Below are positions 10,947 to 21,851 of a stretch of DNA of 60,000 nt, piece after piece. A model generated the notes under the pieces. It was not told where the DNA came from, searched no databases, and saw only the letters and a list, made by a program, of their open reading frames with translations. Source of the stretch: Tubiluchus corallicola (taxonomy: Eukaryota; Priapulida; Priapulimorpha; Priapulimorphida; Tubiluchidae); contig JAQGDQ010002366.1 in assembly GCA_030141605.1 (NCBI GenBank), forward strand, positions 497,160-557,159, given 5' to 3'. Each line of letters starts with the position of its first letter. The stretch's first letter is position 1. The position numbers and the translations under genes are program-made.

Positions 10947-13900
10947 AAACTAAACAGTTTCTTTTCAGCTAATCCACACATGCACTTTATATTTCAATTT
11001 CCTTTTAGTAAATAGGCCTACAGTATCAGTCATTTGTGTTTCCACTGAAATCTTTACAACGTTATTGATCACTCAGTTCTTAAAAATCGCACAGTAATTT
11101 CGCATAAACTACTATCAATGCTAAATTGTACAAATTATGGACAATACGCTTCGCATAAATTCAGAAAAACTAGAATTAGTTATGTACACTACTTCAAACA
11201 CGCCGGTCGACCACCATGTACCGGCACAATCTAACTCACAGCACGGAAACTGTAGTGCCCACAAACTGTAATGCTGCCTCATGTAAAGAGCGCTGTAAGG
11301 GTTAGCCAGCAGCCGCTATACTAGGGGACATACGTATAATATCGATCAACTAAGCGTGCAGTATGGCCGATGCACGGAAATAGATTTCATGAGAAATCGA
11401 GAATGTCAAATGTTAGACCGTGCTAGTTCGGAAATCGCTGCTACTGAACTATCACGTGAAGCACTCGTGAAGCACTCCCCATCTAGGACAAAATATATTA
11501 GTCGATAAGCTGAATACATATAATAAGCCGGAAATGATAAAGTTATCATTGTTTGGTCTGTCTGCTTGCTTGTCCAGAGGAAGCTTCAAGCAACTTGATA
11601 GTCGGCATATATATATATATACCGACTACATTTTCGATACAAGCCAATAAGTGAAAGAATAAGTAAGACACCCCCCCCCCCCCGGTTGAACCCAGGATAA
11701 ACACTCATTGCAAGCAAAGAAAAGCTTGCTTCTGCTAACGCTTAAACTGAAAAAAGTGTGGTTTTCCATAGAAATGCATCATGCACATTGGTGGTGATTC
11801 AACTCATCCACTTAATCCTGTTTGCATCATGTAAATCTGTGTTGTCTATGTAGTTATCATCGTCAAATCTGAAAACACACTGCTACCTATTGTATGCTAA
11901 ATTTTAAAGAGCTTTTTTGTTTTGGTTAATTAAATAAAGTGTGTAAATGTACGAATTTTTTGTAAAAATCGCCCGAAAAAAGGCTAATGGGGTGATGGTT
12001 AAACAGTGAAGGGCCTGCAGTAGAATACATGTTAGTCTTGAATAGGATGTGGTTATATTTTCATAGAAATTATTTTCTGGTAGAGAATATGTTATGAATA
12101 AATTTCGGAATCATGAATTAAGTGATTAATTAATGAGGTCATCAACTACATTAGATTATGTTGATAAAGCAGATACCTCCTAATTGGATTAGATAAATTT
12201 ATTGAAAGATTATGGGAACTCACTTAGCTGTTTGAGGCACTATGTTTAATGAGAAGCAAAATTATCGTCACAGAGTTGTTTGTGTTTACAAGGAATAGAA
12301 CAGGTGTTCATTTAGAAAGTAAGAGTTTGTCACGGGTGTTCATTTAAGAAAGCGTAGGAGTTGCAGGTGTTTAGTTTAGGTGAAGCGAAGCTTATTTTTA
12401 TAACTTTGCGTGGTTAGATAATAAGCCTCATGTAATGTTATGTAGAATTGCCAACTATAATTAAGAAGAAGCGGAGAGTGGTTTTTCCTTGAAAGAGAGT
12501 TTTATAGCCCAAGTGACGCAGGGAACAATCCTCTAGGGTTGATGATGTGAAGGACGGAGAAGTCGAATAGCGGTGTTTTCTCATGTAAGAAGCTACGTTA
12601 TCAGCCATCTGGATGGTCATAAACCACCAAGCCAAGGATGTAACCTTTGAACTATTGCAATGTATTACAGCGTTGCCGCGAAATTTGTGAAAGCTATTGT
12701 GACACATTGCAGTGTTCGCACGAAAGGTTATGAAATCTCCGTTTGGATATATAAGACGATGTCTTGAGGAACAGAGGAGGCTGTGAGTTAGTCAGAAGTG
12801 AGTGGTTGAGAGTGAACCACGTGCCGTCCAGAGAGAGAGGCTACTGGAATTCTGACGGAAGCAAAGACACGTAAGACCAACGTGGACATCAAATCTGCGT
12901 ACTCAACTATTTGAGCACTGGATCTACGATTAGTCTTGCATCGGAAATGGATTTGACCAATTGAACAGTTGTCACATTGGTCATTCCACCAAGTTAAGTG
13001 ATCTTAACATATCGTAACTTGAGAGCAACTCTGCATAGTAGAAATTCACAGTGTAATAGACACCTTAAGTGTAACGTTTAGTTGATTGTAATTGCATACT
13101 TCACATTGTAATTAGCACCTTAAGTGCGAAGCAAGGAAATAGTTAAGTGAATCTGATTAGTGTCTCTTGGAGCTAACTATTATTTGTGAGCGTCGATTGG
13201 CGATTAAGATCAAACATTGTAATATTAGTTGACTAAGAGTAATTGTTGTCAAACAATAAATGATTTCACTTTAACTTAAAAGACTAGTTTATGTATGCTT
13301 ATAGGTGTTTCAGTTAAGCAACCTTAAATTCGGTAAACGATTCTGAAGATTCGCTGTGTACATAACATTAATTTAGTTAACAAGTTCAATTGCGGGAACT
13401 TAGCTAGTAAGCTTTAGCTTAAGACTCTAATCACAATGCGGAGTCGTAGAAATAGTCTTGTGGGACAAGATCATAGCCCTATTGACTAATCTTAAGCTCT
13501 AGGAGCCAGGTTATAATTAACCTTATAGCAATTAATGTAATAGAAGCGAATCACTCTTTAAATAAGTCGTGTGTTTCTTCAGGTCACGTGTTATACGATC
13601 ACGAGAGAGATAATAATCAACATTTATCAGAGAGATTAATCATATAAGATAACGGGTACAATAATAGGACTAATTGAAGAAGAACATGATAAATATTCCC
13701 AGATAGAAGCGCAGCAGAAAAAACTAGATTCTGTAAACAATCGCTCTGGAGCGTTCGTAAGACTATTGGATACAACAGAAAAAAACAAGTACTACATACA
13801 AACTGTCGGCGGTTAGGAACCAGTGATGAGCAACCCTAGAAGCACCTAGTAGAAGTAGCAATAAACAGGCTTGCATAATTAGCGTAACAATTGACCTTCG

Positions 13901-14091
13901 ATTGCAGAGTTCATTCCAAATGAGACCCAACCAAACTTGCTGGCACCACAGAGCCCAGATATGATTGCAGTAGTCTATAAAGTTATAAAAGAAATTAATT
14001 TTGGGCATTATGCTGTACTATTTTGATACGGTAATGACAATTACAGTGATTTTTTATCAAGCAATTAAACTAGCAGTTTACTTTGTTAAAC
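10947..14091. other. Intergenic with simple repeats and an LTR-like motif pair
   Basis: No convincing coding frame. Contains a short (TA)n near 11,608, a run of 13 C at 11671-11683, and a TATATAAG box at 12748-12755 followed about 500 bp later by AATAAA at 13255-13260 on the plus strand. The last two could be a decayed LTR, but I found neither ends nor a second copy. The rest is featureless to me. Confidence 0.4.
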
Positions 14092-14097
14092 TTTATT
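14092..14097 (-). terminator. Candidate poly(A) signal for ARMC3
   Basis: AATAAA on the minus strand, about 365 bp past the ARMC3 stop. It could serve as its cleavage signal; nearer variants cannot be excluded. Confidence 0.3.
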
Positions 14098-14461
14098 TAA
14101 AAACGTAAGGTTTATTAAAACATGTTGACTTTAAGATGATCTCTTAGGAATAAAGAATTAAAAAGGTTGTGTACTATAGTATGTTACACTGACCGTAATA
14201 TTACATTATTTCACTGACGTAATGCATGCATAAAAATCCGAGTAACTGGCTTGTCTCAACTGGAATAACATCGTTAAAAAATTCCATGGTGGTGACATTC
14301 ATAATTATGCAAGCGAGTACTTAGTGATTTACTAATTGCACATTACAGATCATGCGATTAATACTATGTAAGACAACCCATAACGATGTAATAAAATATC
14401 ATAATTTATGTCGGCGTTATTATATAACTACTATAATCTTACATAACCGTTACACAACTAA

Positions 14462-16939
14462 TTAGTAATATTTCTTATAATTGGCAGCCTCGAGAGAATC
14501 ACGTGGTAACAGCTTACCAGGTGAATGCATTAAATCAACAACATAAACGTCAGACTTTATACCCATCACATTATCACATAATTTGCTACCAACCAACATG
14601 ACTTCATTCCAAGCCCTATTATATTTACCACGAGTAAGTGAGCAGGGTAGATCCACAAAATCAGCAAGAACCTTAAACAAAAGAGCACGATGAAAAAAGG
14701 TACCACACCGTATCATACCAAGCGGAACTATGTTTGAGTCTAATTTCCTTTTTAGTTGCATCAGCGGTAGTTCAAAACCAATCTCACCCACCTTTTCGGG
14801 CAGCACAACTCCGCCTAACTTATCGCTAACGAATTTTGCAATATACTCAACTTGCTCTCTTGGTTTAGAATATTTAATTCTTGCTATATCTTCAAGATAC
14901 TCAGCTAGATCAGGATCTTTAACAGTCTGTTGCTCTATCTCTTCTGCACTGTCAGTTGATTCATGCACATGCAGGTCTTTAGCAGATTGCCCTTTGTTAC
15001 GAGATAAACCATGACTACGCCGTTTTTTATGACGCACTTCATGTTCGCCTGCAAGCATGTTTGGATGAACTGAGCTGGGAACATCAGAAAAGTCGTCTCC
15101 CTGCAACTCCATGTCTACCAAAATGACGGGTCGACGGTCGTTTATGTTTTCACTGGTAAGGTGTTCCAAACTTGGTATGGTCTTCTCAGGCGGTAATGCC
15201 CCACAGTCATAAAAACCAGGTTGTATTATGTCAGTAGCGCTAAGTGAACCCGTTTTGCAATACTTCGCAGATAAGTTGTGATTTAACAAAGTATTGTAAG
15301 CCGTTTGTGCAAAACCATCATTTCTTGAGGCTAACGAACAGAAATCTTGCAATATTTCCAATGTCCCACGTTCCACAAAATCCACAGCAATGTTACCATC
15401 AGCAGCAGCCAGTGAAATTGCCCAACAGGCGTTTTGACGTACTTCACTATCTGCTGACTGTAATAATTGCAGGAGCACTTCTACACCATTGCTGTCTCTG
15501 AATTGACATCTTGACTCCACATCAGTTAGAAGTGATCCTAACAGAGCCACTGCAGAATTCTCTACTTTACTATTCCCACAAGTTATCTGTTCAAGTGCAA
15601 GAGCCACTAATCCTTCATGTATGATATACTCTCTAACACGCTCTTCAAGAGTCAAATTAAGTAACACAGTCAAGGAATTATTCACAGTTTGCTGGTTTTC
15701 ATCCTTAACCAAATCAATAAGTGTGACCACACCTCCAAGCTCATTCACTTTACCAATGATTGTTCGCTCATTTAAAGTGAGGTTTGCTAATGCATGAGTA
15801 ACAAACTGACGGACACAAGAGTCTGGGCTTCTGAGCAATTTAACGAATATTTCTGTTCCTGAATGTTCACAGATGAGTTCTCTGCTCTCTCTGGACCCTG
15901 ACATGATTGCTAGGGCCTCGGCAACAGCTGGCTGTATGGCAACACCCCCATCGGTTAACAAGGCCAACAGTTTAACTTCAAACTCTTTTGAATGACAAAT
16001 CATTTTGGTGGTTTCATTTCTCATTGCCCTTGCTATTACTAGCATTGCCTTCACTTTGACGTCAGGATTTACATTACCATTGGGTACTACTAAATCGAGT
16101 ATAGTAAATACCTTACCACTAACAACTAATTCATGCAGACATTCTGAAGACAATAGAAAATTTGCCAACACCTGAGCTACATCAGTATGCAACATGTTGT
16201 ATTCCTTCATCTTAATCATCTTAATAAGGTGGTCCATACCATTATGTTGTTTCATCTGTAAACGAAGTTCTTCATCTTCCATGCACTTATTTAGACAAGC
16301 AAGTGCAGCTCGTTGTATTGCCAGAAATTCAGACTCACTCTGTATTAACAATGGACGAATAATGTTTAGTCCCCTGACAATTTCTTTTGCTTCATAATCT
16401 TCAAGAATGCACTTAAGGATCTCAATGGAGTTATTTTGGACGTCTGGATCATTGGCACCTAGCAAGGAAATGCAGCGCTTCATGAAGTCTTCTTGTGCCA
16501 ACTGGTCTTTGCTGTTGTGATCCATAGCCATCACGCATAAACAACTGGATGCCAGTTCATGTATTACAGGATCATTTTCATCGAGGAGAGAGTAGAAAGA
16601 AGAAAGGTAATCAACACTCCGTAAAGCAGTGCGAGCAACAAACGATGTTAGAAGTTCACGTAAAAGGGCGCCAGAATTTCTCTTCACCACCTTTTCAGTG
16701 TGCGACAGTAGCGGCACCACGTGTTTCATTATTCCCAGTTGAATTAAAATATTTACATTGACTTCAGATTTCTCAGCGTATTTTAACAAGCCTAGTGAAG
16801 CTCTGAGTATTGGTTCAGTCTCTTTACTTTGCAACAGCAGAATAGCTGTCTCTGCACTCTTTCCCTCCACAATTAGTGGCTCAGGTAAATCGTAACAGAC
16901 GGGTTTTTCGGCTGTCCCCTTCCTTTGTGTCCTGGTCAT
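14462..16939 (-). CDS. ARMC3: ARMC3-like armadillo-repeat protein, intronless
   Basis: Uninterrupted 825-codon frame, start ATG at 16939, stop TAA at 14462-14464. An upstream in-frame GTG at 16987 is not a eukaryotic start. The N-terminal two thirds are tandem armadillo repeats of about 42 residues (blocks such as AVAEALAIMSGSRESREL, VTHALANLTLNERT, VLLNLTLEERV, AVALLGSLL, ACWAISLAAADGN). A conserved ARMC3 linker follows: AYNTLLNHNLSAKYCKTGSL and IIQPGFYDCG. After a basic low-complexity stretch (KKRRSHGLSRNKG) the C-terminus has the EDR1/CTR1-like domain found in ARMC3: IPLGMIRCGTFFHRALLFK, CSLTRGKYNRAWNEVML, VYVVDLMHSPG. Length is close to vertebrate ARMC3 (about 870 aa). ARMC3 is associated with ciliated cells and sperm; molecular role poorly known. 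The vertebrate gene has many introns, so a single exon suggests a retrocopy or lineage-specific intron loss. Intact reading frame argues it is functional. Confidence 0.92.
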   Translation of the reverse strand: MTRTQRKGTAEKPVCYDLPEPLIVEGKSAETAILLLQSKETEPILRASLGLLKYAEKSEVNVNILIQLGIMKHVVPLLSHTEKVVKRNSGALLRELLTSFVARTALRSVDYLSSFYSLLDENDPVIHELASSCLCVMAMDHNSKDQLAQEDFMKRCISLLGANDPDVQNNSIEILKCILEDYEAKEIVRGLNIIRPLLIQSESEFLAIQRAALACLNKCMEDEELRLQMKQHNGMDHLIKMIKMKEYNMLHTDVAQVLANFLLSSECLHELVVSGKVFTILDLVVPNGNVNPDVKVKAMLVIARAMRNETTKMICHSKEFEVKLLALLTDGGVAIQPAVAEALAIMSGSRESRELICEHSGTEIFVKLLRSPDSCVRQFVTHALANLTLNERTIIGKVNELGGVVTLIDLVKDENQQTVNNSLTVLLNLTLEERVREYIIHEGLVALALEQITCGNSKVENSAVALLGSLLTDVESRCQFRDSNGVEVLLQLLQSADSEVRQNACWAISLAAADGNIAVDFVERGTLEILQDFCSLASRNDGFAQTAYNTLLNHNLSAKYCKTGSLSATDIIQPGFYDCGALPPEKTIPSLEHLTSENINDRRPVILVDMELQGDDFSDVPSSVHPNMLAGEHEVRHKKRRSHGLSRNKGQSAKDLHVHESTDSAEEIEQQTVKDPDLAEYLEDIARIKYSKPREQVEYIAKFVSDKLGGVVLPEKVGEIGFELPLMQLKRKLDSNIVPLGMIRCGTFFHRALLFKVLADFVDLPCSLTRGKYNRAWNEVMLVGSKLCDNVMGIKSDVYVVDLMHSPGKLLPRDSLEAANYKKYY

Positions 16940-17055
16940 CTTGTTTCTACGCAAAGTTTTACTTAAACGCCATAGAAAATTCAACACGCTGTTAGTTCTA
17001 AAATTAGCTGGATTTGTTCGTTCGATGCATTGCGCTATACGCCTTTGTGTTTACC

Positions 17056-17069
17056 GTTACTACAGCAAC
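17056..17069. promoter_or_regulatory. RFX X-box-like motif upstream of ARMC3
   Basis: GTTACTACAGCAAC fits the X-box consensus GTHNYYATRRNAAC with one mismatch, and is 117 bp upstream of the ARMC3 ATG. X-boxes bind RFX factors and mark ciliary genes, which suits ARMC3. Confidence 0.45.
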
Positions 17070-18603
17070 CACAACAAGAATATGTCGTAACGTCCTGCAG
17101 AGATTTAATCAAAATCAACTGTATTTGTTTGAAGGAAAGAACAAGAGCTTAGCATGTTGGCTTGTCATTTAAATTTAGAAAAAACATAACGCAGAAATTT
17201 GCAAAAAACTGTCCATAAAGCATAAAGTTATTTTTGTACTACTGCTGTATAAAATTTTTAGGCGCGATGGTAATCACCATTCACTTGAAAATTATGACGT
17301 AACTGGTGGACTTCGTGACTTTCCGTAAGCGCTTAGTGGTTTTCAGTAAACTAATTCAAACTCTGCAGCCGATTGACGACGTCATTGGTGGATGAATGGG
17401 CGTTTAAAATGGGATCGCTCAAGCGTGAAATGATCACGACTTTAAAATCATCTTACTAACTATACGAAGCGCTTATCACACTTTTATTACTAAATGTTAC
17501 TAACACTTATCGCGAACACTAAAATAAGTCTAACTTCCTAGAAGGCTTGACTAATTTTTTCTAAACATTCAGAAAAATACATTTCAGATTTTCAAATTTA
17601 TTCGTAATGTCACGTAAGATTGCCTCCTAGACCACCTATAGTGTAATCATAACACCATTATATCAGGCAAATAATGCAATTAGAAGTCGAAATAATAGGT
17701 ATTTTAACTTTACACTGGGGAAAATATTAATGAAATTACTAATCCTCTTTACTTTCATTACACACTGCACTGCGATTGTTTAATACATATATCAAATTTC
17801 TACTCATAATAACCTATATGTGCAGTCAAAATAAGGTAGTAAGGCATGTGAGAAAGCAATTTTAGGAAACTTGATTCTATTACAACATGTTAAAGAGTTG
17901 TTTTGCTTGTCTACTCACATATCAAATACTATAATTAATCTGTACTTTGTATAGATCTTGAAGAAATGTTTGGAATGTCCACCAATCGTCATATTGTTAT
18001 TCGTTACTGCATGTATTCCACCACAAATTTATGCATTAATGTAATATACACATCATTGAGACATAAAATAGTAGGTGTTTCGCCGCCCGTATTATATAAA
18101 AATAATTGTACTGTGTTCAGAAACTGAATAAGATATGTAAGTGTGCATTAAAGTTTGATTGGTGTTCGAGTTACAGATATTTTTAAGCAGCCGAATGTTC
18201 GCATTCACCTTATTATTAAAATTGCTTAGGAATTAATGAGACTATTCATGCGTACACTGCATACCCAGCGGTCTAACGGCGAATCTCTAATTTCCCAATC
18301 ATCCCTACAGCGCTCAACGCATGCTTATGCCAGGTGTATGCAGGTACATGCAACTTCAGCGATTATAGGGGTGTGTTAGATCAAAGCTAGGAAAGTCTAA
18401 TGAATAATCATTACCGCAGTACCAACTTGCTTGCCTTTTCTATACGAGATATAATTTGTAAATGAAAGTAAAACGATGTAATACCTTAAACTAAATGTGA
18501 ACGTAATATTTACCAAGTTTTGCAAAATACCTCCCCTCACAAACCTATTCTTTTTCTACCAATCAGCCAGCCCATGGGTGTCGCTTTAAACAGGTATTTA
18601 AAC
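17070..18603. other. Shared upstream region between ARMC3 (-) and Ly6 gene (+)
   Basis: The two genes are head to head, 1.66 kb start to start. A GACGTCATTGG string (CRE-like core next to an inverted CCAAT) lies near 17,379. A CCAAT box (ACCAATCAGCC, near 18,560) lies about 40 bp before the Ly6 ATG. No coding sequence seen. Confidence 0.4.
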
Positions 18604-18655
18604 ATGGAGGACGTGTTTGTCGTTTTCGTTCTTTTTTCTTTAATACTGCACTTAG
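18604..18655 (+). CDS. Ly6 gene exon 1: signal peptide
   Basis: ATG in good context (AACATGG), 17 codons plus one base, donor GTAAGC at 18656. Too short for ORF calling; supported by the phase match to exon 2 and by its hydrophobic signal-peptide character. Confidence 0.8.
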
Positions 18656-20821
18656 GTAAGCATGAGCATCACTATTGAATGGCAGACCAATTAATACCAA
18701 AGCCTGTGTGGAAAATCAAAATTCATTAGTTATGTTTCATTATTCATTTTGTCAGCCCTTACAAGGTATTACTGATATAGGCATGATTTGAATCGATCTA
18801 TCGTAGACATAATTATGTAAACCTGAGATGAAAAGTTTTCAACACAAATTTATAGTCGTAAGTATGTTATAATTCAGGGCAATGAAATGGCTTACACGTA
18901 GAACCAAAACGATTCAGTAATGTGGGAGTACGTAAGCGTAGTGCAAGTCATTATAGGCTATTTAGTAGATTTCTTCCAATTCTGTAGATTATCGTACTGA
19001 AACATGCCAGTATAGTTCAATTGCCCACCAATTTTTTGTCATGACAAATTTAATTAGGTTCTACAATATGGAAAAGCATTGAAGCTTTTGGTTCAAGAAA
19101 CGGAGAACTACCAAAACTATAAGTTCTTCCTTGATGAAAGTGATAATATTGTGTGCGTTTAGTGCACGTGGTGTGACAAAAGTGCATTTTGGTGAATTTA
19201 AGTGATACAATGTCTTTTTTTTAAAAATAAGTCTGTGTCATTTGTGGAGTGGCATTTAATAAATTAAAACAGTTTAGTATTTAGCACTGAAAGTGTATTT
19301 AACTTGTATATCACAAGCATGGGCATGTGACAGAAAGATTTTAAACACTCTAACTGTTGTGTTGTTATACAGGTAATGCTATACGATGTTATTCTTGCAC
19401 AATTCCACCATACCCAGGAGCAGATTTGCACACAAACCGGAGAGATATTTGTCCTGATATAAGATGTCCTGGCAATGATGAGGAACAAGTCTGTGTTAAA
19501 GTTCTTGATCGCAGGGGAAGTATGTTGGCAAAATACATAACAAAGTTGTTAATTATAGACAACATGATGTTGAAATCAAATTACCACATTCCACTATTTT
19601 TTCCACTTCAATTTAATCAGTGAAATTGTTTATAAACTAATTAACAAGCAGACTCAGCATGTTAATTTTATTTTTAGCATTTAATAACTACTTGTAACTT
19701 ACTAAATACCTCTTACTTAGGTTTGTAGCTCATTTTATGTCACCAGGGCCTGTTTCAGCCTAAGCGACGCCTGGGGAAGTGGAGCGTGTGAGGCCCCTTT
19801 CGCCACCATGGTTGGTGCCCAGAAAATGTTTGAACTGCTAGAATGCTGGAGAAGCATTTTCGAAGAGAAAATATCGAGTTATACAGTTGTTAAAGGAAAG
19901 GACAATTGAAAGAAAAACTGCTTTCTTCTCAAGACCAGTCCTTAATACTTGTTAAATAGTCAAATCAAAAACAACATCTTTGCAATATGTAATACCATAC
20001 TCTCACTTCCATATAAGCCGGTATTAGAAATTCCGAAATTGAAAACAGCTGAACATCGGTACCGAGCCACACAAGGGAAACGGCGCGCATGCGGCAAGAG
20101 AGGGAGAGAGCAGGCAGTATGTTCGCATAAAGCAAAAAAATGTTATCTCAGCGCGAGGCCCCCCTGGAGGGTGAGGCCCCAGGGAAGTATCCCCACTTCC
20201 CCCCCCCCCTCTGAAACAGGGCCTGTATGTCACTGATGTATGTATTGTTTATCAGGTGAAGAAATAATAACAAGAGCCTGCTTGTGGGATTTGAGATCAA
20301 GCAATTATGCAAACCTTCTTCCTGGCGATGTATTCACAGGTTGCAGGAAGCCAGCAGATGATGTTGAACTTTCTCGTCCTGATTACTACATTGAAAGGTA
20401 AGTAATTACAAAGCACAACTATGTAACCACTTTATTTTCTCATGCATAGATCATGTATGGCCTATTCACAGCATGTAATTTTTTGTTAGGGTGAAAATGG
20501 AAACGTTGCAAAAACATTGTTGGCCCTTTGCTAACTCTCTAGTGAAGCATTAATAATCAATGACATTGTCAATCTTAATGCTAATAAAAAGCAAAAGCTT
20601 TCCTAGGTAAACAGTAAACAGCTCTTGTAAAAATCTTTTCTATGACGATGTGTGTAATGAAAAGAATAGTAATTGCCAGATGACATACCAGTTTTATCTT
20701 AGTTTTTAGACCACTGTCCTGCTTTCCCCTTTTTTTCCAAGTAATCCCGCGTTTTATACTGGTTAATTAAAACGCCTTCACAAGTAGTGCAGGGAAAATG
20801 AACAGAAAATAGTTTTGACAT

Positions 20822-20871
<50 letters not shown>

Positions 20872-21725
20872 TATTGCTTAGACCGTCTTCCAAAGTATGA
20901 ATTTTGCTGGTATCATCTTAATTCAGTTACATAAGAAAAATGATGGTTCTGAACAAAATGGGTGTGAAGTGCAAGAAAGTGAGCTGATAGGTTTGCACGA
21001 GCATAATACCTGGTTTTCCTCTTTGCAATTTGCCATCTCAAACTTGATCTTGGATAATCTTCTAACTAAACAGCAATAACATGTCTATAGCAGTTAGTAA
21101 ACACAAATCCAAAGAAATAATAAAAAAATTAAATTTAAACGAAGAGTACAATAGCAAAACTGACATGAATCTGGGAAGCAAAAAAATAATTTTACTATTA
21201 GATCAGGTAAGTTATTAAGTTGGTTGCAAAAAACTATTTCAGACTCATGTCAAAATATTCGAGTTTTGCCTATGATTAGCGAACATTTAAAAAAATGCAG
21301 AGGTCTATTAGGCTGTTAATTTGTTTTTTTAACAAAGCTGATGGCTTGTCATTTCACTTCTTATTAATGTGAAGCTGTGCTTTTTTACGTGGTTTTCTAC
21401 ATAGTAAGCTACTGCATTTCCGCATGGCTGAGCCACTGCTGAAAAAAGTCCTCAGATGCTGCAGTCTCAAAAAGTTTTTTCAGTGTCAAATATGCCTCTT
21501 AATTTCAAGTGAAACTTAAAATGACTAAGTAAAGGTGATGTGTGGCAATATGCAAAAATTTTATTCAATTTGGCTACTTTTAGGTACAAAAGACCTTATG
21601 AAAATTTGGAATTCTGCTTCTGTGATGACTGGTGGTGGTGTAACAGTTCATCTCATACAAGAATCTCTACAACTGCTGTTATTGCATCAGTTTTTATCAC
21701 GATATTAAGAATTTTGTGGCATTAG
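18604..21725 (+). CDS. Ly6/uPAR-domain (sleepless/quiver-like) secreted or GPI-anchored protein, complete
   Basis: Four exons, 18604-18655, 19373-19519, 20256-20397 and 21584-21725, all GT-AG with compatible phases, encode 160 aa. Residues 1-18 (MEDVFVVFVLFSLILHLG) are a signal peptide. The mature chain has exactly ten cysteines (23, 26, 44, 49, 58, 75, 96, 125, 127, 133), starting RCYSC and ending CFCDDWWWCN, the three-finger LU layout with five disulfides and terminal CN. The last residues (TAVIASVFITILRILWH) are hydrophobic, consistent with a GPI-attachment signal. Family members modulate ion channels or receptors at the cell surface; no specific partner can be assigned. The insect sleepless/quiver group is the nearest match in style (RCYSC start, VCVK before the fifth-cysteine loop), but this is by motif only. 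Intron 2 carries an hAT-type insertion. A broken second copy of exons 2-3 lies 8 kb downstream. Confidence 0.85.
19373..19519 (+). CDS. Ly6 gene exon 2: fingers 1-2
   Basis: Acceptor TTGTTATACAG, donor GTATGT; 147 nt, phase 1 to phase 1. Codes NAIRCYSC through VCVKVLDRRG with Cys 23, 26, 44, 49, 58. It matches the downstream copy at 27156-27302 at 146 of 147 bases. Confidence 0.88.
19744..20225 (+). mobile_element. hAT-type non-autonomous element (MITE) in Ly6 intron 2
   Basis: 482 bp. Terminal inverted repeats CAGGGCCTGTTTCAG and CTGAAACAGGGCCTG (14 of 15 pairs), with subterminal inverted copies of GGGGAAGTGG and GAGGCCCC. It is flanked by a perfect 8-bp target-site duplication TATGTCAC (19736-19743 and 20226-20233). 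The CAGGG terminus and 8-bp duplication are hAT hallmarks. No transposase frame. The downstream duplicate of this intron has a single TATGTCAC (27759-27766), that is, the empty site. Confidence 0.93.
20256..20397 (+). CDS. Ly6 gene exon 3
   Basis: Acceptor TTTATCAG, donor GTAAGT; 142 nt, phase 1 to phase 2. Codes EEIITRACLWDLRSS, DVFTGCRKPADD and SRPDYYIE, with Cys75 and Cys96. It begins 30 bp after the end of the hAT-type insertion. Confidence 0.85.
20826..20867. repeat. (TA)n microsatellite
   Basis: About 21 TA units in Ly6 intron 3. Confidence 0.9.
21584..21725 (+). CDS. Ly6 gene exon 4: CN motif and hydrophobic tail
   Basis: Acceptor CTACTTTTAG; codes YKRPYENLEFCFCDDWWWCN, then a Ser/Thr-rich linker and a C-terminal hydrophobic stretch; stop TAG 21723-21725. 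Asn134 is in an N-S-S sequon. Confidence 0.85.
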
Positions 21726-21728
21726 GCT

Positions 21729-21851
21729 CTATACATGAATACTGTATATACTAATTGCTTTGATACTCTTATGCAACTTATTATTTGGCTATACATGAAT
21801 ACTGTATATACTAATTGCTTTGATACTCTTATGCAACTTATTATTTGGCTA
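21729..21851 (+). repeat. 60-bp exact tandem duplication just past the Ly6 stop
   Basis: Two copies of a 60-bp unit beginning CTATACATGAATACTG, apparently identical, starting 4 bp after the stop codon and so within the presumed 3' UTR. Confidence 0.9.

Noticed and set aside
12748-13260. Second LTR or a complete LTR retrotransposon between the P450 gene and ARMC3
   Set aside because: Only a TATA box and an AATAAA 500 bp apart; no ends, primer-binding site, gag or pol sequence.
15244-16761. Plus-strand frames opposite ARMC3
   Set aside because: Shadows of the minus-strand coding frame.
16940-16987. N-terminal extension of ARMC3 from position 16987
   Set aside because: The codon at 16987 is GTG; the first in-frame ATG is at 16939, and the family starts with a short basic segment like the one after that ATG.
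19949-20236. 95-codon plus-strand and 69-codon minus-strand frames
   Set aside because: They lie inside the non-coding hAT-type MITE and read across its GC-rich inverted repeats.
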